The notes under the pieces: generated by a model
Databases searched by the model: none
What the model was told of the DNA's origin: nothing
The model's input: only the letters and a program-made list of their open reading frames with translations
Shown: one piece after another, positions 53,006-61,593 of the stretch
Numbering within the stretch: position 1 is the stretch's first letter
Layout of the letters: each line of letters starts with the position of its first letter
Assembly: GCA_016718035.1 (NCBI GenBank)
Contig: JADKEK010000002.1
Span: 248,001-312,000, forward strand
DNA from: Bacteroidota bacterium
GTDB lineage: Bacteria > Bacteroidota > Bacteroidia > Chitinophagales > BACL12
DNA length: 64,000 bases
Reading direction: 5' to 3'
Program-made: the position numbers and the translations under genes

Positions 53006-56000
53006 ATGAAAATGTTTCGCAAACAATTATATGTTATTTTTTCAACTGCAATGTTAACGTGTTTATCGTCGACTACAGTATTGGCAGGTGAACAAATTTC
53101 GGTGGATCGAACACTCAATTGGTCAGCTCAAACGAGGACGTTTACCACCGAAAGTCAATTCAGCGGCGAGTCATTTCATTTTGATGGTGCAGCATTTAAT
53201 TTTAATAACACCTCCGTTTTACCTGAATACGGCGAGTCATTTGCCATAACCAGCACAGCATCAATTCAGGTGCGCATCGAAAATGCAGTTTATGAACCTG
53301 TCACAAATATTGGTGGCAAATTAATTGAAAGCATTAAACCACAACTCAGTAATCAAATCGATATAAAATATCAAATTGGTTATGCGCAAAAAGCACCGCA
53401 ATTAGATGTGTATTTTGTTCCAATGCGTGTAAATGCGTCAACAGGTAAAATTGAAAAATTAATTCAATTTACCTTAGTAATTACCACTTCCGGAAATATC
53501 AGTTATAAAACAACCGATGAAGATGAATTTGGAGATGGTTCGGTATTGGCAACAGGATCATGGTATAAAGTGAGTGTAATTCGCGAAGGCATTTATAAAA
53601 TCGACCGCAATTGGTTAAACAGTAATGGCATTAGCGGGACGATTTCCTTTGATAATTTCGGTGTATTTGGCAACGGCGGCGGCATGTTACCGGAAAGTAA
53701 TGCAGCATTCCGATATGATGATTTACAAGAAAATGCTATTTATAAAAAAGATGTAAATGGCAATGGTTTATTTGAGGATGGCGATTATGTTTATTTTTTT
53801 GGTCAGGCAGCACATCGTTGGAATTATAATGAAGCTACAAATAAATTTACGCATGCCAATAATTTGTATAGCGACCAAACTTATTATTTTATTACACCGG
53901 ATGCAGGTAGTGGAAAATACATGACTGATAAAGCATCGGAAGCAACTGAAAATATCAGCACATCCTCGTACGATTATTTAACCTTTTATGACAACGATAA
54001 AATCAATTTATTAAATTCAGGAAGAAAGTGGTATGCCGAAGTAATTGACATTTATAATCCGAATCGTTCATACAATTTTGTTATGCCCGGTTTAATAACA
54101 TCAGAAATTGTAAATATCCGCGCAAGCGCAGCAGGTTCAAGCCTTTCGGGAAGCACGATTCTTAAAATGGATGCCAATGGAAATAGCTTGCCAACTAACA
54201 TTGTTGTATCAGAATTAGTGGAAGGATTTAATGAAACCTATGCATACGAAAGTGCAATTGAAACAGGGTTTACTTCCACATCAGAAAACATAACAATAGG
54301 TGTAGAATTTTCCGGTGCCGCAGTGAATACAACCTGGATGAATTATATTGAATTATTAGGTAGAGCGAATTTGAAACACAACAATGCACAATTATATTTT
54401 AGAGATAGCAGAACTCGTGCAGATGGCAATATCACTAAATATATTTTAGATGCAGATAATGATGTAAAAGTTTGGGATGTAACCAGCCAAATAAATGTTC
54501 AAAATCAATTATTTGTTGAAGAAGGTGGGGATATTGTCTTCCGTGCAGCATCTGATACATTACGCAATTTTATCGCCTTTACCGATGCAGATGTTTTTTC
54601 AAGTTCATCAATAATTTTTGTAGAAAAAATTGCCAATCAAAATTTACATGGCATTACTACTCAACCGGATTATGTAATAGTAACACATCCTGCGTTTCTT
54701 TCAGAAGCTCGTCGTTTAGCCGGATTTCACCATGATACTCAAGGCCTTGATACCATGGTAGTGAGTATTTATGATGTATACAACGAATTTTCATCCGGCG
54801 CACAAGACATATCTGCAATTCGTGATATGATGCGCATGTTTTATGAACGCGCTGGCGCCGATGCTACTAAAATGCCAAGGTATTTATTATTATTTGGTGA
54901 TGCTTCATTTGATTACCGCTACTTAGCTTTTGATGAAGAAAAAAACACATTGAAAATTCCGAATTACGAAAGTGTTGAATCATTGTCTCGTGGTGTTTCT
55001 TATGGCACTGATGATTTTTTCGGGTTTCTTGATCCTACCGAAGGTGATAATATTGAAGACACTGCTGAAAAATTAGATATAGGTGTAGGAAGATTACCGG
55101 TAATGACAGCTGAAGAGGCTACACAAATGGTAGATAAAATTATCCATTATAAATCGGAAGAAAGTTTAGGCAGTTGGCGAAATGGATTATGTTTTTTAGC
55201 AGATGATGAGGATTATAATCAGCACATGAAAGATGCCGATTTATTAGCAACAACAGTTAAAGACGACTATCCTGTTTACAATATTGATAAAATTTATTTT
55301 GATGCCTATCAACAAATTCCAGGAGCAGGTGGCGAACGTTATCCGGAAGTTGAAACCAGCATTAACACAAAAATGTATTCAGGTAGTTTTATCATGAATT
55401 ACCTTGGACATGGTAACGAACAAAACTGGGCGCAAGAACGTGTATTATCTGTAGATGATATTAACAGCTGGGAAAATTATGATAAACTTCCATTGTTTAT
55501 TACTGCAACATGTTCTTTTTCACGATACGACAATCCTGATTTACGTTCTGCAGGTGAACTCGTTTTATTAAATCCGACAGGTGGTGGAATTGCATTGGTA
55601 ACAACAGTGCGTTTGGTAATTTCATCAGGTAATTATGATTTAAATAAAAACTTATTAAATCAATTATTTGTAAAAACTGACGGGCAATATCCTGCATTGG
55701 GAGATGCCGTTAAAAAAGGTAAAAATGCAGTAACAACAGGTGCAACTAATAATCGCAAATTTATTTTATTAGGTGACCCTGCATTGGTTTTAAATTACCC
55801 GAAATTTAATGTGGAGACAAAAACGGTAAATGGCTACGATGTAAATGTTTATGTTGACACCCTCAAGGCACTTAGTAAAGTAACTATCACCGGTGAAGTA
55901 ACTGATGAAAGCGGAATTAAATTATCAGATTTTAATGGTACTGTTTACCCCGCAGTTTATGATAAACCGGTAACTATTAATACCTTAATTAACGACCCGA

Positions 56001-56914
56001 CCGCGAGTGGTGTTGGTGGTTGGGGACCAAGTCAGGAATTTGATTTCGAACTCCAAAAAAATGCGCTTTATAAAGGTAAAGCAAGTGTGGCGAATGGTGA
56101 CTTTTCATTTACTTTTATTGTTCCCAAAGATATTTCTTACAATTACGGTTCAGGGAAACTGAGTTATTATGCTGAAAACGGCGAAGAAGATGCCAATGGG
56201 TATAGCGCAAGTGTAATAATTGGCGGAACTGCCGATAATGCGCCTGAAGATTTAGATGGCCCTGCAGTGGATGTGTTTATGAACGATGAAACATTTGTTT
56301 TTGGCGGACTCACTGATGAAAATCCGGTATTACTGATAAAACTCAACGATAACTCAGGTATTAATGCCTTAGGTAATGCTGTTGGGCACGATATTACTGC
56401 AACGTTGGATGAAGACCAGCAAACCCTGATAAAACTGAATGATTATTACGAATCGGACCTCGACGAATATCAAAGTGGTGTAGTTGCTTATCCTTTGAGC
56501 GATATTGCCGAGGGAAGACATACTGTTTCGGTTAAAGCCTGGGATGTTTACAATAACTCAGGGGATGGTTATACAGAATTTGTAGTTGCCGAAACTGCAG
56601 ACTTGGCCCTGAGTCATGTTTTAAACTACCCGAATCCGTTTACAACTAACACCACTTTTTGGTTTGAACATAACCGCCCAGGGGATGTATTGGATGTAAA
56701 AGTGGAAATTTTTACTGTGAGCGGAAAACGCATCAAAACCATACAGCAGCAGGTTTCTACCGATGGCTACCGGGTGGATGATATCAGTTGGGACGGCTTA
56801 GATGAATTTGGCGATTCCATTGGTAAAGGTGTTTATGTTTATAAACTAACGGTTAAGGCCGCCAGCGACAATTCAAAGGCAAATGAATTTCAAAAACTGG
56901 TTATACTAAAATGA
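53006..56914 (+). CDS. porU: T9SS sortase PorU (gingipain-like C25 peptidase)
   Basis: A 1302-residue protein from the ATG at 53006 (ATG 53012 is equally possible); the open frame runs upstream into the porP 5' end. A signal peptide (IFSTAMLTCLSSTTVLA) leads to a long beta-rich N-terminal region. The C25 peptidase domain lies at about 590-880, with the dyad His802 (NYLGHGNEQNW) and Cys836 (TATCSFSRYD). The C-terminus has a FlgD-like/sorting-like beta domain from NYPNPFTTNTTFWFEHN. PorU removes the C-terminal tag of T9SS cargo on the cell surface and attaches the cargo to lipid. It works with PorV, encoded next. Confidence 0.95.
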   Translation: MKMFRKQLYVIFSTAMLTCLSSTTVLAGEQISVDRTLNWSAQTRTFTTESQFSGESFHFDGAAFNFNNTSVLPEYGESFAITSTASIQVRIENAVYEPVTNIGGKLIESIKPQLSNQIDIKYQIGYAQKAPQLDVYFVPMRVNASTGKIEKLIQFTLVITTSGNISYKTTDEDEFGDGSVLATGSWYKVSVIREGIYKIDRNWLNSNGISGTISFDNFGVFGNGGGMLPESNAAFRYDDLQENAIYKKDVNGNGLFEDGDYVYFFGQAAHRWNYNEATNKFTHANNLYSDQTYYFITPDAGSGKYMTDKASEATENISTSSYDYLTFYDNDKINLLNSGRKWYAEVIDIYNPNRSYNFVMPGLITSEIVNIRASAAGSSLSGSTILKMDANGNSLPTNIVVSELVEGFNETYAYESAIETGFTSTSENITIGVEFSGAAVNTTWMNYIELLGRANLKHNNAQLYFRDSRTRADGNITKYILDADNDVKVWDVTSQINVQNQLFVEEGGDIVFRAASDTLRNFIAFTDADVFSSSSIIFVEKIANQNLHGITTQPDYVIVTHPAFLSEARRLAGFHHDTQGLDTMVVSIYDVYNEFSSGAQDISAIRDMMRMFYERAGADATKMPRYLLLFGDASFDYRYLAFDEEKNTLKIPNYESVESLSRGVSYGTDDFFGFLDPTEGDNIEDTAEKLDIGVGRLPVMTAEEATQMVDKIIHYKSEESLGSWRNGLCFLADDEDYNQHMKDADLLATTVKDDYPVYNIDKIYFDAYQQIPGAGGERYPEVETSINTKMYSGSFIMNYLGHGNEQNWAQERVLSVDDINSWENYDKLPLFITATCSFSRYDNPDLRSAGELVLLNPTGGGIALVTTVRLVISSGNYDLNKNLLNQLFVKTDGQYPALGDAVKKGKNAVTTGATNNRKFILLGDPALVLNYPKFNVETKTVNGYDVNVYVDTLKALSKVTITGEVTDESGIKLSDFNGTVYPAVYDKPVTINTLINDPTASGVGGWGPSQEFDFELQKNALYKGKASVANGDFSFTFIVPKDISYNYGSGKLSYYAENGEEDANGYSASVIIGGTADNAPEDLDGPAVDVFMNDETFVFGGLTDENPVLLIKLNDNSGINALGNAVGHDITATLDEDQQTLIKLNDYYESDLDEYQSGVVAYPLSDIAEGRHTVSVKAWDVYNNSGDGYTEFVVAETADLALSHVLNYPNPFTTNTTFWFEHNRPGDVLDVKVEIFTVSGKRIKTIQQQVSTDGYRVDDISWDGLDEFGDSIGKGVYVYKLTVKAASDNSKANEFQKLVILK

Positions 56915-56916
56915 TG

Positions 56917-56948
56917 TTGCCAAACGTTATAGATAATTGTTATTTTTG
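56917..56948 (+). promoter_or_regulatory. Candidate promoter of porV
   Basis: TTG (56917-56919) and TATTTTTG (56941-56948) with a 21-nt spacer match the Bacteroidota consensus. It begins 3 nt after the porU stop and ends 27 nt before the porV ATG, so porV can be expressed independently of porU. Confidence 0.6.
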
Positions 56949-56975
56949 CAAACCCTAGACTTTAGAAGATTATAT

Positions 56976-58190
56976 ATGCGGAATTTTATGAAATTTACCT
57001 GGATGGTTGTTGCGGTAATTGCAGTTTCAACCTCATCAAAAGCACAGCTCTCCATCGGCAACACCGGTGATGAATACCTTAACACGGTTACTACAGCAGT
57101 TCCTTTCTTACGCATTACTCCTGACGCACGTTCAGGTGGTATGGCTGATGTGGGTATTGCAATTTCACCTGATGCTAACTCTATTTTTTGGAATGCCTCT
57201 AAAATAGTTTTTATCGATGATGCCCATCCAACAGGCATATCACTTACATATACCCCTTGGTTAAAAAATCTGGTAAATGATATTTATCTGGCTTACTTAA
57301 ACGGATACTGGAAGGTTGATGAGTTGTCTGCAGTTAGCGCTTCATTGCGTTATTTCTCATTAGGTAATATCACCTTTACCGATGCTTCCGGAAATGTTTT
57401 ACAGGATTTCCGTCCTAATGAATTTGCATTCGATTTTGCCTATTCACGCAAATTGGCTGATAACCTTTCTGCAGGTCTCGATTTAAAATATATTTATTCT
57501 AACCTCGCAACCGGCCAGGTTGTAAATGGTGTAGAAATTAAACCTGCTCGTGGTGTTGCTGCCGACTTTTCGATGTTTTATACCAACCAATTCGATACAG
57601 GTGATAAAGATTCTGAAATTGGTATTGGTTTAAATATTTCTAATATTGGAAATAAAGTAACCTATACTCCTAGTATCGAAAAAGATTTTATTCCAACTAA
57701 CCTTGGTATTGGTGCTGCTTATGGCATCCACTTCGACAGTTATAATAAACTTACATTCGCTTTAGACTTAAATAAATTATTAGTTCCAACACCTGATAGC
57801 GCCGACAGCAATCCACAAAACGGTATACTTGATTTCAAAGAACAAAGTATGGTGAGTGGTATGTTGAGTTCATTTGGTGATGCACCAAACGGTATCAGCG
57901 AAGAGTTACATGAAATTATTTATTCTGCAGGTATCGAATATTGGTATGATGAAAAATTTGCTGTGCGTTCAGGATATTTTTATGAGCATGCAACAAAAGG
58001 TGGTCGTCAATTCTTTACTGTTGGTTTAGGATTACGTTACAATGTATTCGGATTAGATTTCTCTTATTTAGTACCTACAAGTAGCAATCAAAATCCATTG
58101 GATAACACCTTGCGTTTTACTTTGCAGTTTAACCTTGATGCTTTAGGAAATGAAGGTGGTGGCGGAGAAGATGCCGGTTCTGACGGATAA
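56976..58190 (+). CDS. porV: T9SS outer-membrane shuttle protein PorV (LptO)
   Basis: A 404-residue outer-membrane barrel from the ATG at 56976. The signal peptide ends at SSKAQ. Family features are DEYLNTVTTAVPFLRITPDARSGGMADVGIA, YTPWLKNLVNDIYLAY, RYFSLGNITFTDASGNVLQDFRPNE and KYIYSNLATGQ. PorV carries cargo from the Sov translocon to PorU. The C-terminus has a Gly/Glu/Asp-rich tail (NEGGGGEDAGSDG) after the last strand. A terminator follows, then a second porV-like gene. Confidence 0.94.
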   Translation: MRNFMKFTWMVVAVIAVSTSSKAQLSIGNTGDEYLNTVTTAVPFLRITPDARSGGMADVGIAISPDANSIFWNASKIVFIDDAHPTGISLTYTPWLKNLVNDIYLAYLNGYWKVDELSAVSASLRYFSLGNITFTDASGNVLQDFRPNEFAFDFAYSRKLADNLSAGLDLKYIYSNLATGQVVNGVEIKPARGVAADFSMFYTNQFDTGDKDSEIGIGLNISNIGNKVTYTPSIEKDFIPTNLGIGAAYGIHFDSYNKLTFALDLNKLLVPTPDSADSNPQNGILDFKEQSMVSGMLSSFGDAPNGISEELHEIIYSAGIEYWYDEKFAVRSGYFYEHATKGGRQFFTVGLGLRYNVFGLDFSYLVPTSSNQNPLDNTLRFTLQFNLDALGNEGGGGEDAGSDG

Positions 58191-58213
58191 TCATATTCAT
58201 TAATATATTATTT

Positions 58214-58244
58214 AAAAGACGACCTAAGTGTCGTCTTTTTTTAT
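58214..58244 (+). terminator. Rho-independent terminator after porV
   Basis: AAAAGACGAC / GTCGTCTTTT with a 6-nt loop followed by T's, 24 nt after the porV stop. Confidence 0.88.
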
Positions 58245-58296
58245 GTCTATTGGCAATAAAATAATGTTGCTGCCGTTAAATAATTAAACTTCCTAC

Positions 58297-59457
58297 ATGC
58301 AAATTTCACGTGCCCTGGTATGCGCAATTTTTGCGTTGCCAATCTGCCATCAGGCTGCAGCCCAAACCCCTCCAGCCGTTCCTGCTGATGAATACATTAA
58401 TATTACAACAACAGCAATTCCATTTCTTCGTATAGCAACTGACGCACGTTCATCATCGCTAGGCAATTGTGGTATTGCAACAAGTCCTGACGCATCTGCT
58501 ATTTTTTATAATTCGGCCAAATTAGCATTCATCCCAAACGAAAATCCTTTTGGTTTAACTGTGAATTATACACCTTGGTTAAGTCAGTTAGTTGACGATT
58601 TGTATTTAGCCAATATAAGCGCATTCTTGAAAACAGATAGTTTGCAGGCAATCAGTGTTGGTTGCCGATATTTTTCCTTGGGCAATTTAACAGTTACATC
58701 AGCCTCCGGAAATGTTCTACAGGAATTCCGGCCGACAGAAATTTCTGCGGACGTTGCCTATGCTAGAAAATTGGCAGCTCATTTTTCTTTAGGTTTAACA
58801 TTAAAATATATTTACTCCAATGTAAATACAATTGGCAACGCGTCGACTAACGGATTAAAGCCGGTGAATTCAGGAGCCGCTGATATTTCCGTTTTTCATC
58901 AAAAACAAATCAGTGAAAAAGTTGGTATTGCCCTTGGCGGTGTAATTAGTAACATAGGTCCCAAAATATTTTATTCTAACACGATAAACAAAGATTATCT
59001 GCCTACCAATTTAGGTATTGGTGCGAATGTAACAATTGATGTCAATCCAAGAAATACCGTAGCATTAACAGCTGAGTGTAATAAATTATTAGTCCCAACA
59101 CCAAACATCGAAGACAACTCCCCTGCTAATGCCATTCCTGATTATATGGAATACTCTGCATTGGAGGGTATGTTTGTTTCATTTGCTGATGCTCCCCAAG
59201 GACTGGAAGAGGAATTAAATGAAATTAACATAGGCACAGGACTTGAATATATTTATCACAATTTGATTGCATTACGCGGTGGTTATTTTTACGAAGACGA
59301 CTCTAAAGGTGGACGGCAAATGTGGGCAGCAGGTGCAGGTGTTCACTTCTCGTCGTTTAACATTGACCTAGGTTATCAAAATTCAACCAATCAACAAATC
59401 ACCAATACAAATGCCACATTTAGCATGAGTTTGCAGATTCTTCTTAATAAAAGTTGA
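58297..59457 (+). CDS. PorV paralogue
   Basis: A 386-residue protein of the PorV family, clearly homologous to the adjacent porV along its full length: DEYINITTTAIPFLRIATDARS, YTPWLSQLVDDLYLANI, CRYFSLGNLTVTSASGNVLQEFRPTE and KYIYSNVNT. The signal peptide ends near HQAAAQ. It lacks the acidic Gly-rich tail of PorV and has several extra Cys (for example in GNCGIA and GCRYF). It is probably an alternative shuttle, or an adapter for a subset of cargo; the PKD-rich cargo gene follows after 84 nt. No strong promoter box was identified. Confidence 0.88.
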   Translation: MQISRALVCAIFALPICHQAAAQTPPAVPADEYINITTTAIPFLRIATDARSSSLGNCGIATSPDASAIFYNSAKLAFIPNENPFGLTVNYTPWLSQLVDDLYLANISAFLKTDSLQAISVGCRYFSLGNLTVTSASGNVLQEFRPTEISADVAYARKLAAHFSLGLTLKYIYSNVNTIGNASTNGLKPVNSGAADISVFHQKQISEKVGIALGGVISNIGPKIFYSNTINKDYLPTNLGIGANVTIDVNPRNTVALTAECNKLLVPTPNIEDNSPANAIPDYMEYSALEGMFVSFADAPQGLEEELNEINIGTGLEYIYHNLIALRGGYFYEDDSKGGRQMWAAGAGVHFSSFNIDLGYQNSTNQQITNTNATFSMSLQILLNKS

Positions 59458-59541
59458 TAAAATTTTATCACTTACCCAACCTTTTCATTTTTACCTTCGT
59501 GTTTAGGTTTAATTCATATTAATCCAATTCAACTTTTAACA

Positions 59542-61386
59542 ATGAAAAGACAGTATTACTCCTTAATGTTGGTTGCCATGTTTGCGTTTTTACTACTTGG
59601 CCAATCAACCTCGGCGCAATCTTGCTCCGCAGATTTTAATGCCGTTATCGACGGACCAGATGTAGCTTTTGATGGTATTGCAACCGGTGTTTCTCCGTCT
59701 TATGTTTGGGATTTTGGTGATGGCGCTTATGCCTACACAGAAAATCCGGAACATACTTATGATGCAGATGGCTGGTATCTGATTTGTTTTTATGTTTATG
59801 GAGCAGACAGTTGTTTTGCTTCTCAATGTGACACCTTAGCAATAACTGGTGCAGGTGGGGGCGATTGCAATGCTTATTTCAGTAGAGAAGATTTTGGCGA
59901 CCTCATTTCATTTAATAACCTCTCAACACCCGGAGATGTTGAATCTTACTGGAATTTTGGAGATGGCACCACTTCAGTTGAAGACAATCCAATGCACACT
60001 TATGTGCCTGGAACATACACAGCTTGTTTAACCATTTATGGCGAAGACAGTTGTACGGATGAATATTGCCAAACATTTACCATTTATGATATAGGCGATT
60101 CTACCGGTTGTAGCGCATATTTTACGTTTAGTGAAGTGGATGGTATTGTGGATTTTGAAAATCTATCTTACACCGATGGCTTTGATGCCAGTTATGTTTG
60201 GGAATTTGGCGATGGAACTACTTCGCTTATAGAAAGTCCTACACATACGTATGACGAGGGAATTTATACTGTTTGTTTAACAATGTACACTGATGACAGC
60301 TGTTCATCCACATCTTGTACTACATTATACATAGGAGGTGGCATTGATACCGGTTCATGTTATGCCGATTTTGATGTTGATTTCGCCGGTTTGCTTGCCG
60401 ATTTCGATAATAATTCGATGGCTTTTGGTGGTGATATTATCAGTAATTACTGGACGTTTGGCGATGGTGGCACTTCAGGCGCCCCAAATCCAAATCATGA
60501 TTATGCCACTGAAGGTGTTTACGAAGTATGTTTAACCATTTTTACCAGCGATTCATGTTCATCAACATATTGCGAAACAATTTATGTTGGCGGTATTATT
60601 GATTCAGGTTTTTGCGCAGCAGATTTCGATGTGGATGTTTCCGGCACTCTTGCAGAATTTACCAATACCAGTACCGGTGGATTTGCTGATATCACAGGGT
60701 ATTCGTGGAGTTTTGGTGATGGAGAAACTTCCATTGCGGAAAATCCAAACCATAATTATGATATCCCGGGCACCTATACTGTATGTTTAACAATTTACAC
60801 CACTGATTCTTGCGTTTCAACTTATTGTGATTTTGTAATGATTTCGGGAATAGATGATACCACTGATTGTAATGCTGCCTTTAATTATGATTTTGGCATT
60901 ACACCATGGGGCATTTTTACTACCAACGATTCTTATGATGGTGGTGCAGCAGCAAGTTACTTGTGGGAATTTGGTGATGGCACAAGCTCTACCGAATTTG
61001 AACCTAATCATGAATATGCAGACGGTGGTACTTACCTCATTTGTTTGACCATTACCACTGCATTTTGTACAGATACACAATGTGATACAGTTGTAATTGC
61101 GCCAACCGGAATTGATGAAGAAACAATTTTCGGTTTATTAACCGCATACCCTAATCCGGCAAATGACCTCATCAATATTACGCTGGAAAATGCAATTACG
61201 GCTAATACATCAATAGTGATTAATGATTTAAGTGGTAAACAATTAAAAGAAATTTTCACAGGAACATTGTATAGCGGTCAACATAATTTCCAAACCAATA
61301 TTAATGCATTACCTGAAGGCATCTATTTAATACATGTAATAAGCGATGCAGGTGGTGTTCAGGTGATTAAATTTATTAAACAATAA
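59542..61386 (+). CDS. T9SS type A sorted protein with six PKD domains
   Basis: A 614-residue surface protein. A signal peptide (GQSTSAQ) is followed by six PKD-type repeats of about 80-85 residues, starting near nt 59623, 59866, 60108, 60356, 60611 and 60868; each has the (Y/W)xFGDG motif (VWDFGDG, YWNFGDG, VWEFGDG, YWTFGDG, SWSFGDG, LWEFGDG) and the HxY-(x)-CLT strand. Each repeat has four Cys at matching positions (start, CLT, DSC-type, xxC), which would allow two disulfides per module. The sorting domain starts AYPNPANDLINIT and ends IKFIKQ. Probably a rod-like adhesin; no enzyme motif was seen. Confidence 0.9.
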   Translation: MKRQYYSLMLVAMFAFLLLGQSTSAQSCSADFNAVIDGPDVAFDGIATGVSPSYVWDFGDGAYAYTENPEHTYDADGWYLICFYVYGADSCFASQCDTLAITGAGGGDCNAYFSREDFGDLISFNNLSTPGDVESYWNFGDGTTSVEDNPMHTYVPGTYTACLTIYGEDSCTDEYCQTFTIYDIGDSTGCSAYFTFSEVDGIVDFENLSYTDGFDASYVWEFGDGTTSLIESPTHTYDEGIYTVCLTMYTDDSCSSTSCTTLYIGGGIDTGSCYADFDVDFAGLLADFDNNSMAFGGDIISNYWTFGDGGTSGAPNPNHDYATEGVYEVCLTIFTSDSCSSTYCETIYVGGIIDSGFCAADFDVDVSGTLAEFTNTSTGGFADITGYSWSFGDGETSIAENPNHNYDIPGTYTVCLTIYTTDSCVSTYCDFVMISGIDDTTDCNAAFNYDFGITPWGIFTTNDSYDGGAAASYLWEFGDGTSSTEFEPNHEYADGGTYLICLTITTAFCTDTQCDTVVIAPTGIDEETIFGLLTAYPNPANDLINITLENAITANTSIVINDLSGKQLKEIFTGTLYSGQHNFQTNINALPEGIYLIHVISDAGGVQVIKFIKQ

Positions 61387-61453
61387 AATTTAGCAAAAGC
61401 GTTCGGTTGTAGTTGTTTGATTAAACGTTGCAGGAAACTCCTATCCTGCCTTC

Positions 61454-61480
61454 AAAACCCCTTCTTGGTCGAGGGGTTTT
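61454..61480 (+). terminator. Rho-independent terminator after the PKD gene
   Basis: AAAACCCC / GGGGTTTT with an 11-nt loop and a broken T-tract (GTCGTTTT). Confidence 0.75.
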
Positions 61481-61569
61481 GTCGTTTTATAGCGGTTCGT
61501 ATGCGGCTTGCTGAGGAATGAGTGCGACCGGGTAGTTTGCCTTTTAAGGGTAGATTGAAGGCTATTAAG

Positions 61570-61577
61570 TAACTTTG
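61570..61577 (+). promoter_or_regulatory. -7 box (TAACTTTG) before icmF
   Basis: TAACTTTG lies 16 nt before the ATG at 61594. The nearest TTG-type -33 candidates are at poor spacing (12 or 30 nt). Confidence 0.45.
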
Positions 61578-61593
61578 TGCTACATTATAAGCT

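Noticed and set aside
56937..56975. Upstream extension of porV from a TTG codon
   Set aside because: It overlaps the candidate -7 box (56941-56948) and would spoil the signal peptide that begins properly at 56976.
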